Part shown: positions 40,845 to 49,277 of the stretch, piece after piece
Layout: every line of letters begins with the position of its first letter
Position numbering within the stretch: position 1 is the first letter of the stretch
Source of the DNA: LZORAL124-50-18 sp051208045
GTDB lineage: Bacteria; Pseudomonadota; Gammaproteobacteria; Pseudomonadales; Oleiphilaceae
Direction of reading: 5' to 3'
Assembly: GCA_051208045.1 (NCBI GenBank)
Contig: JBPJFY010000017.1
Span: forward strand, 1-64,000
Length of the DNA stretch: 64,000 nucleotides
The notes under the pieces: generated by a model
Told to the model about the DNA's origin: nothing
The model's database searches: none
The model's input: the letters and a program-made list of their open reading frames with translations, nothing else
Program-made: the position numbers and the translations under genes

Positions 40845-41237
40845 CTAGAATACTGTACAGATTACTTCACCACCAACCCCAGCTTTACGCGCTGCGCGAT
40901 CGGTCATGACGCCTTTGGATGTCGAAACAATTGCAACACCAAGTCCACCAGCCACTTTAGGCAACCCTTCGGTACCCTTATATTGACGCAGTCCTGGCCG
41001 ACTGGCTCTTTTGATTTCTTCAATGACGGGTTTTCCTTCGAAATACCGAAGACCAATCGTCAACGTCGGTTTATCCGACTCGTCAACATTGAAGGATTCG
41101 ATATAACCCTCTTCCTGAAGAACTTTCGCCACAGATACCTTCATTTTTGAAGAAGGCATACTCACAGCAGCTTTTTCAGCCTGTTGCGCATTACGGATAC
41201 GCGTGAACATATCCGCTAATGTATCTTGCATACTCAT
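40845..41237 (-). CDS. rpsH: 30S ribosomal protein S8
   Basis: A 130-residue S8 (MSMQDTLADMFTRIRNAQQA, ending STSKGVMTDRAARKAGVGGE...VF). The longer frame to 41336 runs into rpsN and is rejected; MSMQD matches the usual start. In enterics S8 also represses the spc operon by binding the rplE region. Confidence 0.98.
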   Translation of the reverse strand: MSMQDTLADMFTRIRNAQQAEKAAVSMPSSKMKVSVAKVLQEEGYIESFNVDESDKPTLTIGLRYFEGKPVIEEIKRASRPGLRQYKGTEGLPKVAGGLGVAIVSTSKGVMTDRAARKAGVGGEVICTVF

Positions 41238-41298
41238 CGGTATGAGTCTCCTAAATCTTTTTAGTTGTGCAGCTTTTACGCGCTTACCAACAACACTA

Positions 41299-41604
41299 TT
41301 ACCAAGAAGCTTTCTTAAGGCCTGGAATGTCACCAACCATGCCGTACTCTCTCAATTTGATTCGAGAAAGTTTAAACTTACGGAAAACACCGTGAGGTCT
41401 TCCTGTTACTTGACAACGACGCTGCAGACGAGATGGGCTTGCATTTCTTGGCAACTGCTGAAGTTTTTGCTGGGCGTCCCAACGGTCTTCTTCAGAAGTA
41501 TTAATGTTACCAATAATCGCCTTTAATTCAGCGCGTTTTTCTGCGTACTTTTCAACAGTTTTCATACGCTTCAATTCACGCTGTTTCATGCTGATCTTAG
41601 CCAT
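41299..41604 (-). CDS. rpsN: 30S ribosomal protein S14 (long, zinc-free form)
   Basis: A 101-residue S14 with the conserved RNASPSRLQRRCQVTGRPHG and KFKLSRIKLREYG. It has only one cysteine, so it is the long type without a zinc ribbon. A 61-bp gap to rpsH and 11 bp from rplE. Confidence 0.98.
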   Translation of the reverse strand: MAKISMKQRELKRMKTVEKYAEKRAELKAIIGNINTSEEDRWDAQQKLQQLPRNASPSRLQRRCQVTGRPHGVFRKFKLSRIKLREYGMVGDIPGLKKASW

Positions 41605-41615
41605 AATTCAACCTT

Positions 41616-42155
41616 TTATTTTCTAAATGGAAAATTGAAGGCTTTCAGCAACGCTCGACCTTCGTCATCTGATTTGGCAGAAGTGGTTACAGTGATATCC
41701 ATACCGCGCAACTTATCGACCTTATCATACTCAATTTCAGGGAAGATAATTTGCTCTTTGATACCCATACTGTAGTTTCCACGCCCGTCAAAAGACTTCG
41801 CGTTCAGACCTCGAAAATCACGAATACGAGGAATTGAAATATCAACCAGCCTTTCCAGGAACTCCCACATGCGGTCACCCCGCAGTGTCACCTTACAACC
41901 GATTGGATATCCCTCACGAATCTTAAACCCTGCTACAGACTTTCTAGCCTTTGTAACGACCGGCTTTTGCCCAGCCAGCAAGGTCATGTCAGCAACTGCG
42001 TGATCAATTTGCTTCTTGTCACCCAATGCTTCACCAACACCCATATTCAGAGTAATTTTCTCTATTTTGGGTACCTGCATGATATTACCGTACCCATGCT
42101 CTTTCATAAGAGCGGGTACAATCTCTTTTTTATAGAGTTCTTTCATTCTTGACAT
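41616..42155 (-). CDS. rplE: 50S ribosomal protein L5
   Basis: A 179-residue L5 (MSRMKELYKKEIVPALM, KITLNMGVGEA, ARKSVAGFKIREGYPIGCKV, FDGRGNYSMGIKEQIIFPEI). It carries the 5S rRNA contact. The start at 42155 aligns with pseudomonad L5; the four-residue longer frame is ignored. It follows rplX by 14 bp. Confidence 0.98.
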   Translation of the reverse strand: MSRMKELYKKEIVPALMKEHGYGNIMQVPKIEKITLNMGVGEALGDKKQIDHAVADMTLLAGQKPVVTKARKSVAGFKIREGYPIGCKVTLRGDRMWEFLERLVDISIPRIRDFRGLNAKSFDGRGNYSMGIKEQIIFPEIEYDKVDKLRGMDITVTTSAKSDDEGRALLKAFNFPFRK

Positions 42156-42169
42156 GGCTTCACCCAAAA

Positions 42170-42487
42170 TTAGTTGTCTATAGCTTCGCTATTTGACTTA
42201 TACACTCGAATCTTTGAGCCATCTTCCAAAACTTTAAAGCCAACTCGATCGGCTTTGCTTGTTCCGGAATTGTAAATAGCTACATTCGATGCCTGAATAG
42301 GCGCTTCCTTTTCTACGATCCCACCAGGCGTACCTTTCATCGGGTTCGGCTTGGTGTGTCGTTTAATCATATTGATGCCGGAAACAATCACACGACCGTC
42401 AGACATAACACGGGAAACCTTTCCACGCTTACCTTTGTCTTTTCCGGTAATGACGATTACTTCATCATCACGTCTCAATTTGTTCAT
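42170..42487 (-). CDS. rplX: 50S ribosomal protein L24
   Basis: A 105-residue L24 with the KOW motif (VIVITGKDKGKRGKVSRVM) and NMIKRHTKPNPMKGTPGGIV. An early-assembly protein of the 50S subunit. Confidence 0.98.
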   Translation of the reverse strand: MNKLRRDDEVIVITGKDKGKRGKVSRVMSDGRVIVSGINMIKRHTKPNPMKGTPGGIVEKEAPIQASNVAIYNSGTSKADRVGFKVLEDGSKIRVYKSNSEAIDN

Positions 42488-42501
42488 ACGGGTCGCTCCT
42501 C

Positions 42502-42870
42502 TTACAGCACTTCTGGCGCAAGTGAAATAATCTTCATGAACTTGTCGTTTCGCAGTTCACGTGTAACAGGGCCAAAAATTCGCGTACCAATAGGTGCTTG
42601 CTGGTTGTTCAACAACACAGCCGCATTACCATCGAACCGAATCAGCGAACCATCCTGGCGACGAACTCCTTTTCGAGTACGCACCACTACTGCATTCAAA
42701 ACCTGGCCTTTCTTGACCTTACCGCGAGGAATGGCTTCTTTCACGGTAACTTTAATAATGTCGCCAATATTCGCGTATCGACGATGTGATCCACCCAGGA
42801 CTTTGATGCACATGACTCTGCGCGCGCCGCTGTTATCTGCGACATCAAGCATAGATTGTGTCTGAATCAT
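42502..42870 (-). CDS. rplN: 50S ribosomal protein L14
   Basis: A 122-residue L14 (MIQTQSMLDVADNSGARRVM, GDIIKVTVKEAIPRGKVKKG). It lies at the 30S interface. It is the first gene after a 49-bp gap from rpsQ, where the spc cluster begins in E. coli; no separate promoter was obvious. Confidence 0.98.
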   Translation of the reverse strand: MIQTQSMLDVADNSGARRVMCIKVLGGSHRRYANIGDIIKVTVKEAIPRGKVKKGQVLNAVVVRTRKGVRRQDGSLIRFDGNAAVLLNNQQAPIGTRIFGPVTRELRNDKFMKIISLAPEVL

Positions 42871-42919
42871 GGCTTTTCTCCAATCAAATTTCTAAAAAAC
42901 GAACATCCACAAGGGCTGG

Positions 42920-43186
42920 TTAGACTTTGCTAGCCTTCTCATCGATACTGACCAGTTCCCAAGTTTTGGTTTTGGAAATAGGACGAGACTCTTTGATAGT
43001 GACTACATCACCGATGTTGCAGGCATTGTTTTCATCATGCGCATGCAGCTTTGTGGATCGCTTAACATACTTTCCATAAATCGGGTGTTTCACACGTCTT
43101 TCAATCAGTACCGTGATGGACTTGTCCATTTTGTTACTAACGACTTTACCGCTCGTTGTACGGACATTTTTAGCAGTTTCAGTCAT
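42920..43186 (-). CDS. rpsQ: 30S ribosomal protein S17
   Basis: An 88-residue S17 (RTTSGKVVSNKMDKSITVLI, VKHPIYGKYVKRSTKLHAHD, GDVVTIKESRPISKTKTWEL). OB-fold 16S-binding protein, last of the S10 cluster, 2 bp after rpmC. Confidence 0.98.
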   Translation of the reverse strand: MTETAKNVRTTSGKVVSNKMDKSITVLIERRVKHPIYGKYVKRSTKLHAHDENNACNIGDVVTIKESRPISKTKTWELVSIDEKASKV

Positions 43187-43188
43187 CT

Positions 43189-43380
43189 TTATTTACCTGA
43201 CTTTTCCGTAATTAAAGTTTTGACACGTGCAATTTCGCGTCGGGTATTACCCAACAAATGAGATTGATTCAACTGACCCGTTGCTTTTCTCATCCGCAAA
43301 TTGAACTGCTCTTTAAGAAGCTCAATTAATTGCCCGTTTAACTCTTCGATAGATTTTTCTCTTAGTTCGTTCGCTTTCAT
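43189..43380 (-). CDS. rpmC: 50S ribosomal protein L29
   Basis: A 63-residue helical protein (MKANELREKSIEELNGQLIE, FNLRMRKATGQLNQSHLL). ATG 43380 overlaps the rplP stop by one base (TGATG). It lines the peptide exit port. Confidence 0.98.
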   Translation of the reverse strand: MKANELREKSIEELNGQLIELLKEQFNLRMRKATGQLNQSHLLGNTRREIARVKTLITEKSGK

Positions 43381-43793
43381 CACATAATCGTCCTAGTTAC
43401 AAACGTTGTAGCAACAGGCAACTTCGCCGCAGCTAGTGCAAATGCTTCGCGAGCAACTTCTTCTGAGACTCCCTCCATCTCGTAGAGCACTTTCCCAGGC
43501 TGAATTTGAGCTACCCAATATTCAACAGAACCCTTACCTTTACCCTGTCTTACTTCCAGAGGCTTTTGAGTAATTGGCTTGTCAGGAAATACTCTAATCC
43601 AGATTTTTCCACCACGTTTGATTCTTCGTGTCATTGTCCGACGAGCCGCTTCGATTTGGCGAGAGGTAATACGCCCCCGTCCAATCGCTTTCAACCCGAA
43701 CTCACCGAAGCTTACTTTACTTCCTCGATGCGCCAAGCCGCGATTTCGGCCTTTCTGGACTTTTCTAAATTTGGTACGTTTAGGTTGCAACAT
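43380..43793 (-). CDS. rplP: 50S ribosomal protein L16
   Basis: A 137-residue L16 (MLQPKRTKFRKVQKGRNRGL, RRTMTRRIKRGGKIWIRVFP, RQGKGKGSVEYWVAQIQPGK). It helps organise the A site and peptidyl-transferase centre. It overlaps rpmC by one base. Confidence 0.98.
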   Translation of the reverse strand: MLQPKRTKFRKVQKGRNRGLAHRGSKVSFGEFGLKAIGRGRITSRQIEAARRTMTRRIKRGGKIWIRVFPDKPITQKPLEVRQGKGKGSVEYWVAQIQPGKVLYEMEGVSEEVAREAFALAAAKLPVATTFVTRTIM

Positions 43794-43804
43794 ATCTGAG
43801 CCCC

Positions 43805-44488
43805 TTATTTAGCCGTCTTCTTCTTGGCGGCCTGTTTATCAGCTCGAACCTGATCCATACCACCTAGAATTTCACCTTTAAAAATCCACACCTTAACCCC
43901 GATAATTCCATAGGTTGTCAGTGCTTCATGAGTGGCGTAATCAATGTCCGCTCTCAAGGTGTGCAAAGGTACGCGCCCTTCACGATACCACTCGGTTCGA
44001 GCAATCTCAGCTCCACCAAGTCGGCCAGAGACTTGAATCTTGATTCCTTTCGCCCCCTGACGCATAGCATTCTGTACCGCGCGCTTCATAGCACGACGAA
44101 ACATCACACGACGCTCCAACTGGCTAGCTACACTTGCTGCAACAAGCTTCGCATCCAAGTCAGGCTTTCGAATTTCTTCGATATTGATATGAACAGGCAC
44201 GCCCATCATACCACTGATTTCCTGGCGCAAACTTTCAACGTCTTCGCCTTTTTTACCAATCACAATGCCTGGACGCGCAGTGTGAATGGTGATGCGCGCG
44301 TTTTGTGCTGGCCGCTCAATAACTATTTTGCTTACTGATGCTTTTTCAAGCTTCTTCATCAAATACTGACGTACTTCAATATCGTTCAGCAGATTCTTTG
44401 AGTAAGCGTCTTTCTCTGCGTACCAAACCGAGTTGTGATCTTTCACAACGCCCAATCTGATACCAACTGGATGAACTTTCTGACCCAT
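43805..44488 (-). CDS. rpsC: 30S ribosomal protein S3
   Basis: A 227-residue S3 with the KH domain (RPGIVIGKKGEDVESLRQEI) and C-terminal domain (GRLGGAEIARTEWYREGRVP). It lines the mRNA entry tunnel. The basic tail ends ADKQAAKKKTAK. Confidence 0.98.
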   Translation of the reverse strand: MGQKVHPVGIRLGVVKDHNSVWYAEKDAYSKNLLNDIEVRQYLMKKLEKASVSKIVIERPAQNARITIHTARPGIVIGKKGEDVESLRQEISGMMGVPVHINIEEIRKPDLDAKLVAASVASQLERRVMFRRAMKRAVQNAMRQGAKGIKIQVSGRLGGAEIARTEWYREGRVPLHTLRADIDYATHEALTTYGIIGVKVWIFKGEILGGMDQVRADKQAAKKKTAK

Positions 44489-44499
44489 CTGATCTACTC

Positions 44500-44835
44500 C
44501 TACTGTTCAGCAACTTTTACGGTTATGTGACAAGTACGCTTGAGGATTCGATCTGCTCGACCTTTTGCGCGAGGCATAATTCGCTTCATGGTCGGGCCTT
44601 CATCAACAAAAACTGTTGACACCTTTAACTCATCCACATCTAAGCCTTCATTATGTTCAGCGTTAGCAATTGCAGAATCCAATACCTTCTTCATAATTGC
44701 CGCGGCTTTCTTGTCGCTGTATGTAAGCGTATTCAGGGCGTCCTCAACAGACTTTCCTCGAATCTGGTCTGCAACCAAACGTGCTTTCTGAGCAGACATT
44801 CGAGCACCTTTTAATTTGGCAGCTACTTCTTGCAT
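44500..44835 (-). CDS. rplV: 50S ribosomal protein L22
   Basis: A 111-residue L22 (AKLKGARMSAQKARLVADQI, ALNTLTYSDKKAAAIMKKVL, MPRAKGRADRILKRTCHITV). Its beta hairpin lines the exit tunnel; the loop looks wild type (no macrolide-type deletion). Confidence 0.98.
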   Translation of the reverse strand: MQEVAAKLKGARMSAQKARLVADQIRGKSVEDALNTLTYSDKKAAAIMKKVLDSAIANAEHNEGLDVDELKVSTVFVDEGPTMKRIMPRAKGRADRILKRTCHITVKVAEQ

Positions 44836-44850
44836 GATCTTTACCTCAGA

Positions 44851-45126
44851 TTACCGTTTAGCCTTCTTATCAGCCACATGCCCTTTATAAGTACGTGTGG
44901 CAGCGAATTCGCCCAACTTATGACCTACCATGTCCTCAGTAACAAATACTGGTACATGTTGACGCCCGTTATGTACAGCGATAGTCAAACCCACCATTTC
45001 TGGAAAAATTGTAGATCGACGAGACCAAGTTTTGATTGGCTTCTTGTCGTTCTTCTCCAGAGCGGCTTCAACCTTTTTCAATAAATGAAGATCGATAAAT
45101 GGACCTTTCTTTAGTGAACGTGGCAC
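44851..45126 (-). CDS. rpsS: 30S ribosomal protein S19
   Basis: A 91-residue S19 (MPRSLKKGPFIDLHLLKKVE, RRSTIFPEMVGLTIAVHNGR, VGHKLGEFAATRTYKGH). It pairs with S13 in the 30S head. It follows rplB by 12 bp. Confidence 0.98.
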   Translation of the reverse strand: MPRSLKKGPFIDLHLLKKVEAALEKNDKKPIKTWSRRSTIFPEMVGLTIAVHNGRQHVPVFVTEDMVGHKLGEFAATRTYKGHVADKKAKR

Positions 45127-45138
45127 AAGCTATTCCTC

Positions 45139-45966
45139 TTATTTAGATGATCTACGACGTACGATCATCTTATCAGTACGTTTGTTTTTGCGAGTCTTAT
45201 GACCTTTGGTCGGTACACCCCAAGGTGTAACAGGATGACGTCCGCCAGAGGTTCGCCCTTCACCACCACCATGTGGGTGGTCAACTGGGTTCATAACAAC
45301 ACCACGCACTGTCGGCCTAACTCCACGCCAACGTGATGCACCCGCTTTTCCGAGCTGCTTCAAGCTGTGCTCGCTGTTAGAAACCTCTCCCAGCGTCGCC
45401 TTGCATTCTGCAAGCACTTTCCGCATTTCACCAGAGCGCAAACGCAAAGTTGCATAAGCGCCTTCTCTTGCTACCAACTGCGCGGAAGTTCCAGCACTGC
45501 GAACCATTTGAGCGCCTTTTCCAGGCTTAAGCTCTACACAGTGCACAACACTTCCGACTGGTATGTTTCGAATTGGTAAAGCACTGCCAACTTTGATTGG
45601 CGCAGCTTCACCTGACACAACACTATCCCCAGCACTCATACCTTTAGCAGCAATGATGTAGCGTCGCTCACCATCCGCATACTTTAACAAGGCCAAATGG
45701 GCGCTACGGTTTGGATCATATTCAATACGCTCAACCACAGCAGGTATACCGTCTTTGTTGCGCTTGAAATCCACTAAACGATAGTGCTGCTTGTGACCAC
45801 CACCCTTATGGCGCGTGGTAATTCTACCGTTATTGTTCCGACCACCGGTCTTCCCTTTCTTTTCCAAAAGTGCAGCATGAGGCTTACCCTTATGCAGATC
45901 GGGGTGCACCACCTTAACAACATGACGACGTCCTGCGGACGTTGGCTTTGCTTTAATAACTGGCAT
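45139..45966 (-). CDS. rplB: 50S ribosomal protein L2
   Basis: A 275-residue L2 (KPTSAGRRHVVKVVHPDLHK, GGGHKQHYRLVDFKRNKDGI, VMNPVDHPHGGGEGR). The C-terminal histidine-glycine loop near the peptidyl-transferase centre is intact. It follows rplW by 11 bp. Confidence 0.98.
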   Translation of the reverse strand: MPVIKAKPTSAGRRHVVKVVHPDLHKGKPHAALLEKKGKTGGRNNNGRITTRHKGGGHKQHYRLVDFKRNKDGIPAVVERIEYDPNRSAHLALLKYADGERRYIIAAKGMSAGDSVVSGEAAPIKVGSALPIRNIPVGSVVHCVELKPGKGAQMVRSAGTSAQLVAREGAYATLRLRSGEMRKVLAECKATLGEVSNSEHSLKQLGKAGASRWRGVRPTVRGVVMNPVDHPHGGGEGRTSGGRHPVTPWGVPTKGHKTRKNKRTDKMIVRRRSSK

Positions 45967-45977
45967 GTCTAATCCCC

Positions 45978-46271
45978 TTACTCTACATCCAGAAAGTCAA
46001 TATCATGACCTTCTGCCAATCTGACATAAGCTTTTCGCACTGAGTTACGCTTACCTAACCCACGAACTGTCCGCTTCACTTTGCCTTTTTGATTCAATAC
46101 ACTCACAGAAGCAACTTTTACATTAAAAAGCTGTTCAACTGCGCTTTTCACTTCAACTTTTGTCGCGTCAGGCGCAACCCGAAACACTACGGTTCCTGTT
46201 TCAGCAGAAAGTGACGCCTTCTCCGAAATATGCGGGCCCAGGAGCACTTTATATAATCTCTCTTGGTTCAT
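45978..46271 (-). CDS. rplW: 50S ribosomal protein L23
   Basis: A 97-residue L23 (ERLYKVLLGPHISEKASLSA, VLNQKGKVKRTVRGLGKRNS). It is the docking site at the tunnel exit for trigger factor and SRP. It overlaps rplD by 4 bp (ATGA). Confidence 0.98.
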   Translation of the reverse strand: MNQERLYKVLLGPHISEKASLSAETGTVVFRVAPDATKVEVKSAVEQLFNVKVASVSVLNQKGKVKRTVRGLGKRNSVRKAYVRLAEGHDIDFLDVE

Positions 46272-46876
46272 CCTAACAACTCCTCAATCTTCTTTAGGGC
46301 AGGCACAGTCACCAGCACCTTCTCATGAGAAATCAAGCTTACCGGATCAATAACTGAAGCTTCTCTCACGTCCACTTTCGGCAAGTTTCTTGAAGCCAAA
46401 TAGAGATTCTCGCCAACTTGATCTGAGATCACCAACACATCGTCAACACCAAAACCAGCCAAAGTTTCTTTGAACAGCTTGGTCTTGGGAGAGTCAACGT
46501 CCAATCCTTCGACAACCAGAATGCGGTCCTGACGAACGAGTTCAGACAAAATAGACTGCATCGCGGCGCGATACATTTTCTTATTCACTTTTTGGCTAAA
46601 ATCTTGAGGTTTTGCAGCAAATGTAACGCCACCCGTTCTCCAGATTGGACTTCTAATCGTACCTGCTCGTGCACGACCTGTACCTTTTTGTCGCCACGGC
46701 TTCTTACCGCCACCACTCACTTCTGAGCGGGTTTTCTGAGCTCTTGTACCTTGCCTTGCACCAGCCAAATAAGCAGTGACAACCTGATGCACCAATGATT
46801 CATTGAAGTCACGAGCAAACGCCACATCAGAGACAGAAACGGTCTGACCTTCATTTTGCGCTAGTTTTATATCCAT
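46268..46876 (-). CDS. rplD: 50S ribosomal protein L4
   Basis: A 202-residue L4 (LVHQVVTAYLAGARQGTRAQ, loop RSEVSGGGKKPWRQKGTGRA). In enterics L4 also represses the S10 operon through the leader; the leader here is much shorter than the E. coli one (see findings). It overlaps rplW. Confidence 0.98.
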   Translation of the reverse strand: MDIKLAQNEGQTVSVSDVAFARDFNESLVHQVVTAYLAGARQGTRAQKTRSEVSGGGKKPWRQKGTGRARAGTIRSPIWRTGGVTFAAKPQDFSQKVNKKMYRAAMQSILSELVRQDRILVVEGLDVDSPKTKLFKETLAGFGVDDVLVISDQVGENLYLASRNLPKVDVREASVIDPVSLISHEKVLVTVPALKKIEELLG

Positions 46877-46886
46877 AACTCTCTCC

Positions 46887-47522
46887 TTACGCCTTTACTG
46901 CCGGTTTGACAATCACACTACCGCCAGTTGCGCCAGGTACGGCTCCCTTAATCAGAAGCAAACCTTTTTCGGAGTCAACTCGAACGACCTCCAGCGACTG
47001 AACAGTAACCTTTTCAGCCCCCATGTGACCAGCCATCTTCTTGCCCTTAAATACTCTACCAGGGGTCTGACACTGACCGATAGATCCCGGCGCTCTGTGG
47101 GACAAAGAGTTACCGTGCGTTGCATCCTGAGTTCTGAAGTTCCAGCGTTTGACTACACCAGCAAATCCCTTACCTTTGGACTGCCCAATCACATCAACCA
47201 ACTGCCCTTCTTCAAACTGACTCACTTCGAGAGCATCACCAACACTAAAGCTCTCTTCGGAACCATCAAGACGGAATTCGCAAATGAAAGTACCAGCAGA
47301 TACGCCGGCCTTAGAGAAATGCCCAGCCTCAGACTTTGATACGCGTGAAGCCTTCTTTTCGCCAACTGAAACCTGGATAGCCTTGTAACCATCCACATCA
47401 TCAGTTTTTACTTGTGAGATTTTGTTAGCCTGAACCTCAATAACAGTCACAGGCACTGACTCGCCACTTTCTTTAAATATACGAGTCATGCCAGCCTTGC
47501 GGCCGATAATACCAATCGCCAT
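46887..47522 (-). CDS. rplC: 50S ribosomal protein L3
   Basis: A 211-residue L3 (AIGIIGRKAGMTRIFKESGE, FAGVVKRWNFRTQDATHGNS, RAPGSIGQCQTPGRVFKGKK). The loop near the peptidyl-transferase centre contains the Gln that is methylated by PrmB in E. coli (GQCQTPG). An 81-bp gap separates it from rpsJ. Confidence 0.98.
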   Translation of the reverse strand: MAIGIIGRKAGMTRIFKESGESVPVTVIEVQANKISQVKTDDVDGYKAIQVSVGEKKASRVSKSEAGHFSKAGVSAGTFICEFRLDGSEESFSVGDALEVSQFEEGQLVDVIGQSKGKGFAGVVKRWNFRTQDATHGNSLSHRAPGSIGQCQTPGRVFKGKKMAGHMGAEKVTVQSLEVVRVDSEKGLLLIKGAVPGATGGSVIVKPAVKA

Positions 47523-47603
47523 TTTTCACCTCTTAGTGTACGGGGCTAAAACCCTCTATGGCCTATCCAGAGTTACACCTGAGCGCTCCGAAGAGCTTCC
47601 TCG

Positions 47604-47915
47604 TTAACCGAGGCTGATTTGAACGTCTACACCAGCCGCCAAATCCAATTTCATCAGTGCATCAACAGTTTTTTCAGTGGGCTCCACAATATCAAGAAGC
47701 CTTTTGTGCGTTCTAATCTCATACTGATCACGCGCATCTTTGTTTACGTGAGGAGAAATAAGAACAGTAAATCTTTCTTTTTTGGTTGGTAGCGGGATCG
47801 GTCCCTTCACTTGAGCTCCAGTTCGCTTGGCAGTTTCCACAATCTCTTGCGTAGACTGATCAATCAAACGGTAGTCAAACGCCTTTAACCGAATCCGTAT
47901 CTTTTGACTTTGCAT
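47604..47915 (-). CDS. rpsJ: 30S ribosomal protein S10 (NusE)
   Basis: A 103-residue S10 (QKIRIRLKAFDYRLIDQSTQ, GPIPLPTKKERFTVLISPHV, QYEIRTHKRLLDIVEPTEK). It works in the 30S head and in NusG-dependent antitermination. First gene of the S10 cluster, with its own promoter about 50 bp upstream. Confidence 0.98.
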   Translation of the reverse strand: MQSQKIRIRLKAFDYRLIDQSTQEIVETAKRTGAQVKGPIPLPTKKERFTVLISPHVNKDARDQYEIRTHKRLLDIVEPTEKTVDALMKLDLAAGVDVQISLG

Positions 47916-47950
47916 TTTTAAACTCCGATTGCCGGCTAAACCTTAGCCAC

Positions 47951-47965
47951 TCCTAAAAAAGGAGC
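47951..47965 (-). other. Hairpin in the rpsJ leader
   Basis: CTCCT and AGGAG form a 5-bp stem with an A-rich loop (T-rich on the minus strand), located between the predicted transcription start (about 47962) and the rpsJ start at 47915. It is too small to be the L4-responsive S10 leader of enterics. Its role is unknown. Confidence 0.3.
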
Positions 47966-47968
47966 CGC

Positions 47969-47997
47969 ATTTTATTTCACACAACACTTTATGTCAA
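47969..47997 (-). promoter_or_regulatory. Sigma-70 promoter of the S10 cluster
   Basis: On the minus strand TTGACA (47997-47992) and TAAAAT (47974-47969) are separated by exactly 17 bp, a near-consensus promoter. Transcription should start near 47962, about 47 nt upstream of the rpsJ ATG. It lies just after the tuf terminator, so the S10, spc and alpha genes can be transcribed on their own. Confidence 0.8.
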
Positions 47998-48014
47998 GCC
48001 ACTATATGTACAAC

Positions 48015-48045
48015 AAAAAAAGGCCGCCTCACCAGGCAGCCTTTT
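48015..48045 (-). terminator. Terminator of tuf
   Basis: On the minus strand AAAAGGC-T-GCCT, loop GGTG, AGGC-G-GCC and a run of seven T. The stem is 11 bp with one internal mismatch. It follows the tuf stop by about 14 bp and ends the rpsL-rpsG-fusA-tuf transcript. Confidence 0.88.
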
Positions 48046-48058
48046 CAGCAGTAAAATA

Positions 48059-49252
48059 TTACTCGATAACCTTACTTACAACGCCCGCACCTACGGTACG
48101 ACCACCTTCACGAATCGCAAAGCGCAGTCCGTCTTCCATCGCAATTGGCGCAATCAGAGTAACGGTCATTTTAACGTTATCACCTGGCATTACCATTTCG
48201 ATACCTTCAGGCAATTCACAAGAACCGGTTACATCAGTAGTACGGAAATAGAACTGTGGACGATAGCCTTTAAAGAAAGGTGTATGACGACCACCTTCAT
48301 CTTTGCTCAACACATACACTTCACACTCAAACTTGGTGTGAGGAGTAATGGTTCCCGGCTTGGACAATACTTGACCACGCTCAACTTCGTCACGCTTGGT
48401 ACCACGCAACAGAACGCCCACATTCTCACCTGCACGACCTTCGTCCAGCAGCTTACGGAACATTTCAACACCAGTACAGGTGGTCTTGGTGGTTGCCTGA
48501 ATACCAACGATCTCAACCTCATCACCCACTCTGATGATGCCACGCTCAACACGACCGGTTACTACCGTACCGCGGCCAGAAATTGAGAACACATCTTCAA
48601 TCGGCATCAAGAACGTCTGATCAATCGCTCGCTCCGGCTCAGGGATGTACTCATCCAAGGTCTCAACCAGCTTACGTACCGCTGAGGTTCCCATTTCGTT
48701 GTCATCTTTCCCTTCCAGCGCCATCAATGCTGAACCCACGATGATCGGAGTATCATCGCCAGGGAATTCATATTGATCCAACAGCTCTCGAACTTCCATC
48801 TCTACCAGCTCAAGCAGCTCTTCGTCATCAACCATGTCCGCTTTGTTCAGGAACACAACGATATAAGGTACACCTACCTGACGCGACAACAAAATGTGCT
48901 CACGCGTTTGGGGCATTGGGCCATCCGCCGCTGAACACACCAGAATCGCACCATCCATCTGAGCAGCACCGGTAATCATGTTTTTAACGTAATCCGCGTG
49001 TCCAGGACAGTCAACGTGCGCGTAGTGACGAGCAGGAGAGTCATATTCCACGTGCGACGTCGCAATCGTGATACCACGCTCTCTTTCTTCTGGCGCGTTA
49101 TCGATTTGATCAAACGCCTTCAGTTCTCCACCCCAAGTTTCCGCACACACTCGAGTCAATGCTGCCGTCAATGTTGTTTTACCATGGTCAACGTGACCAA
49201 TTGTGCCAACATTCACGTGCGGTTTGGTGCGCTCAAATTTACCTTTTGCCAC
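48059..49252 (-). CDS. tuf: Elongation factor Tu
   Basis: A 397-residue EF-Tu, which brings aminoacyl-tRNA to the ribosome. The P loop is GHVDHGKT at residues 19-26; ERGITIATSHVEYDS (switch I), DCPGHADYVKNMI (switch II) and LNKADMV follow. Domains 2 and 3 are complete and end in GVVSKVIE. It follows fusA by 25 bp; many gammaproteobacteria have a second tuf near secE, which lies at or beyond the right edge of this window. Confidence 0.99.
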   Translation of the reverse strand: MAKGKFERTKPHVNVGTIGHVDHGKTTLTAALTRVCAETWGGELKAFDQIDNAPEERERGITIATSHVEYDSPARHYAHVDCPGHADYVKNMITGAAQMDGAILVCSAADGPMPQTREHILLSRQVGVPYIVVFLNKADMVDDEELLELVEMEVRELLDQYEFPGDDTPIIVGSALMALEGKDDNEMGTSAVRKLVETLDEYIPEPERAIDQTFLMPIEDVFSISGRGTVVTGRVERGIIRVGDEVEIVGIQATTKTTCTGVEMFRKLLDEGRAGENVGVLLRGTKRDEVERGQVLSKPGTITPHTKFECEVYVLSKDEGGRHTPFFKGYRPQFYFRTTDVTGSCELPEGIEMVMPGDNVKMTVTLIAPIAMEDGLRFAIREGGRTVGAGVVSKVIE

Positions 49253-49277
49253 AATAACACCTCTATTAAGTCAATTG

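Noticed and set aside
41238..41336. Extension of rpsH into rpsN
   Set aside because: S8 starts MSMQD at 41237; the extra part is rpsN read in another frame.
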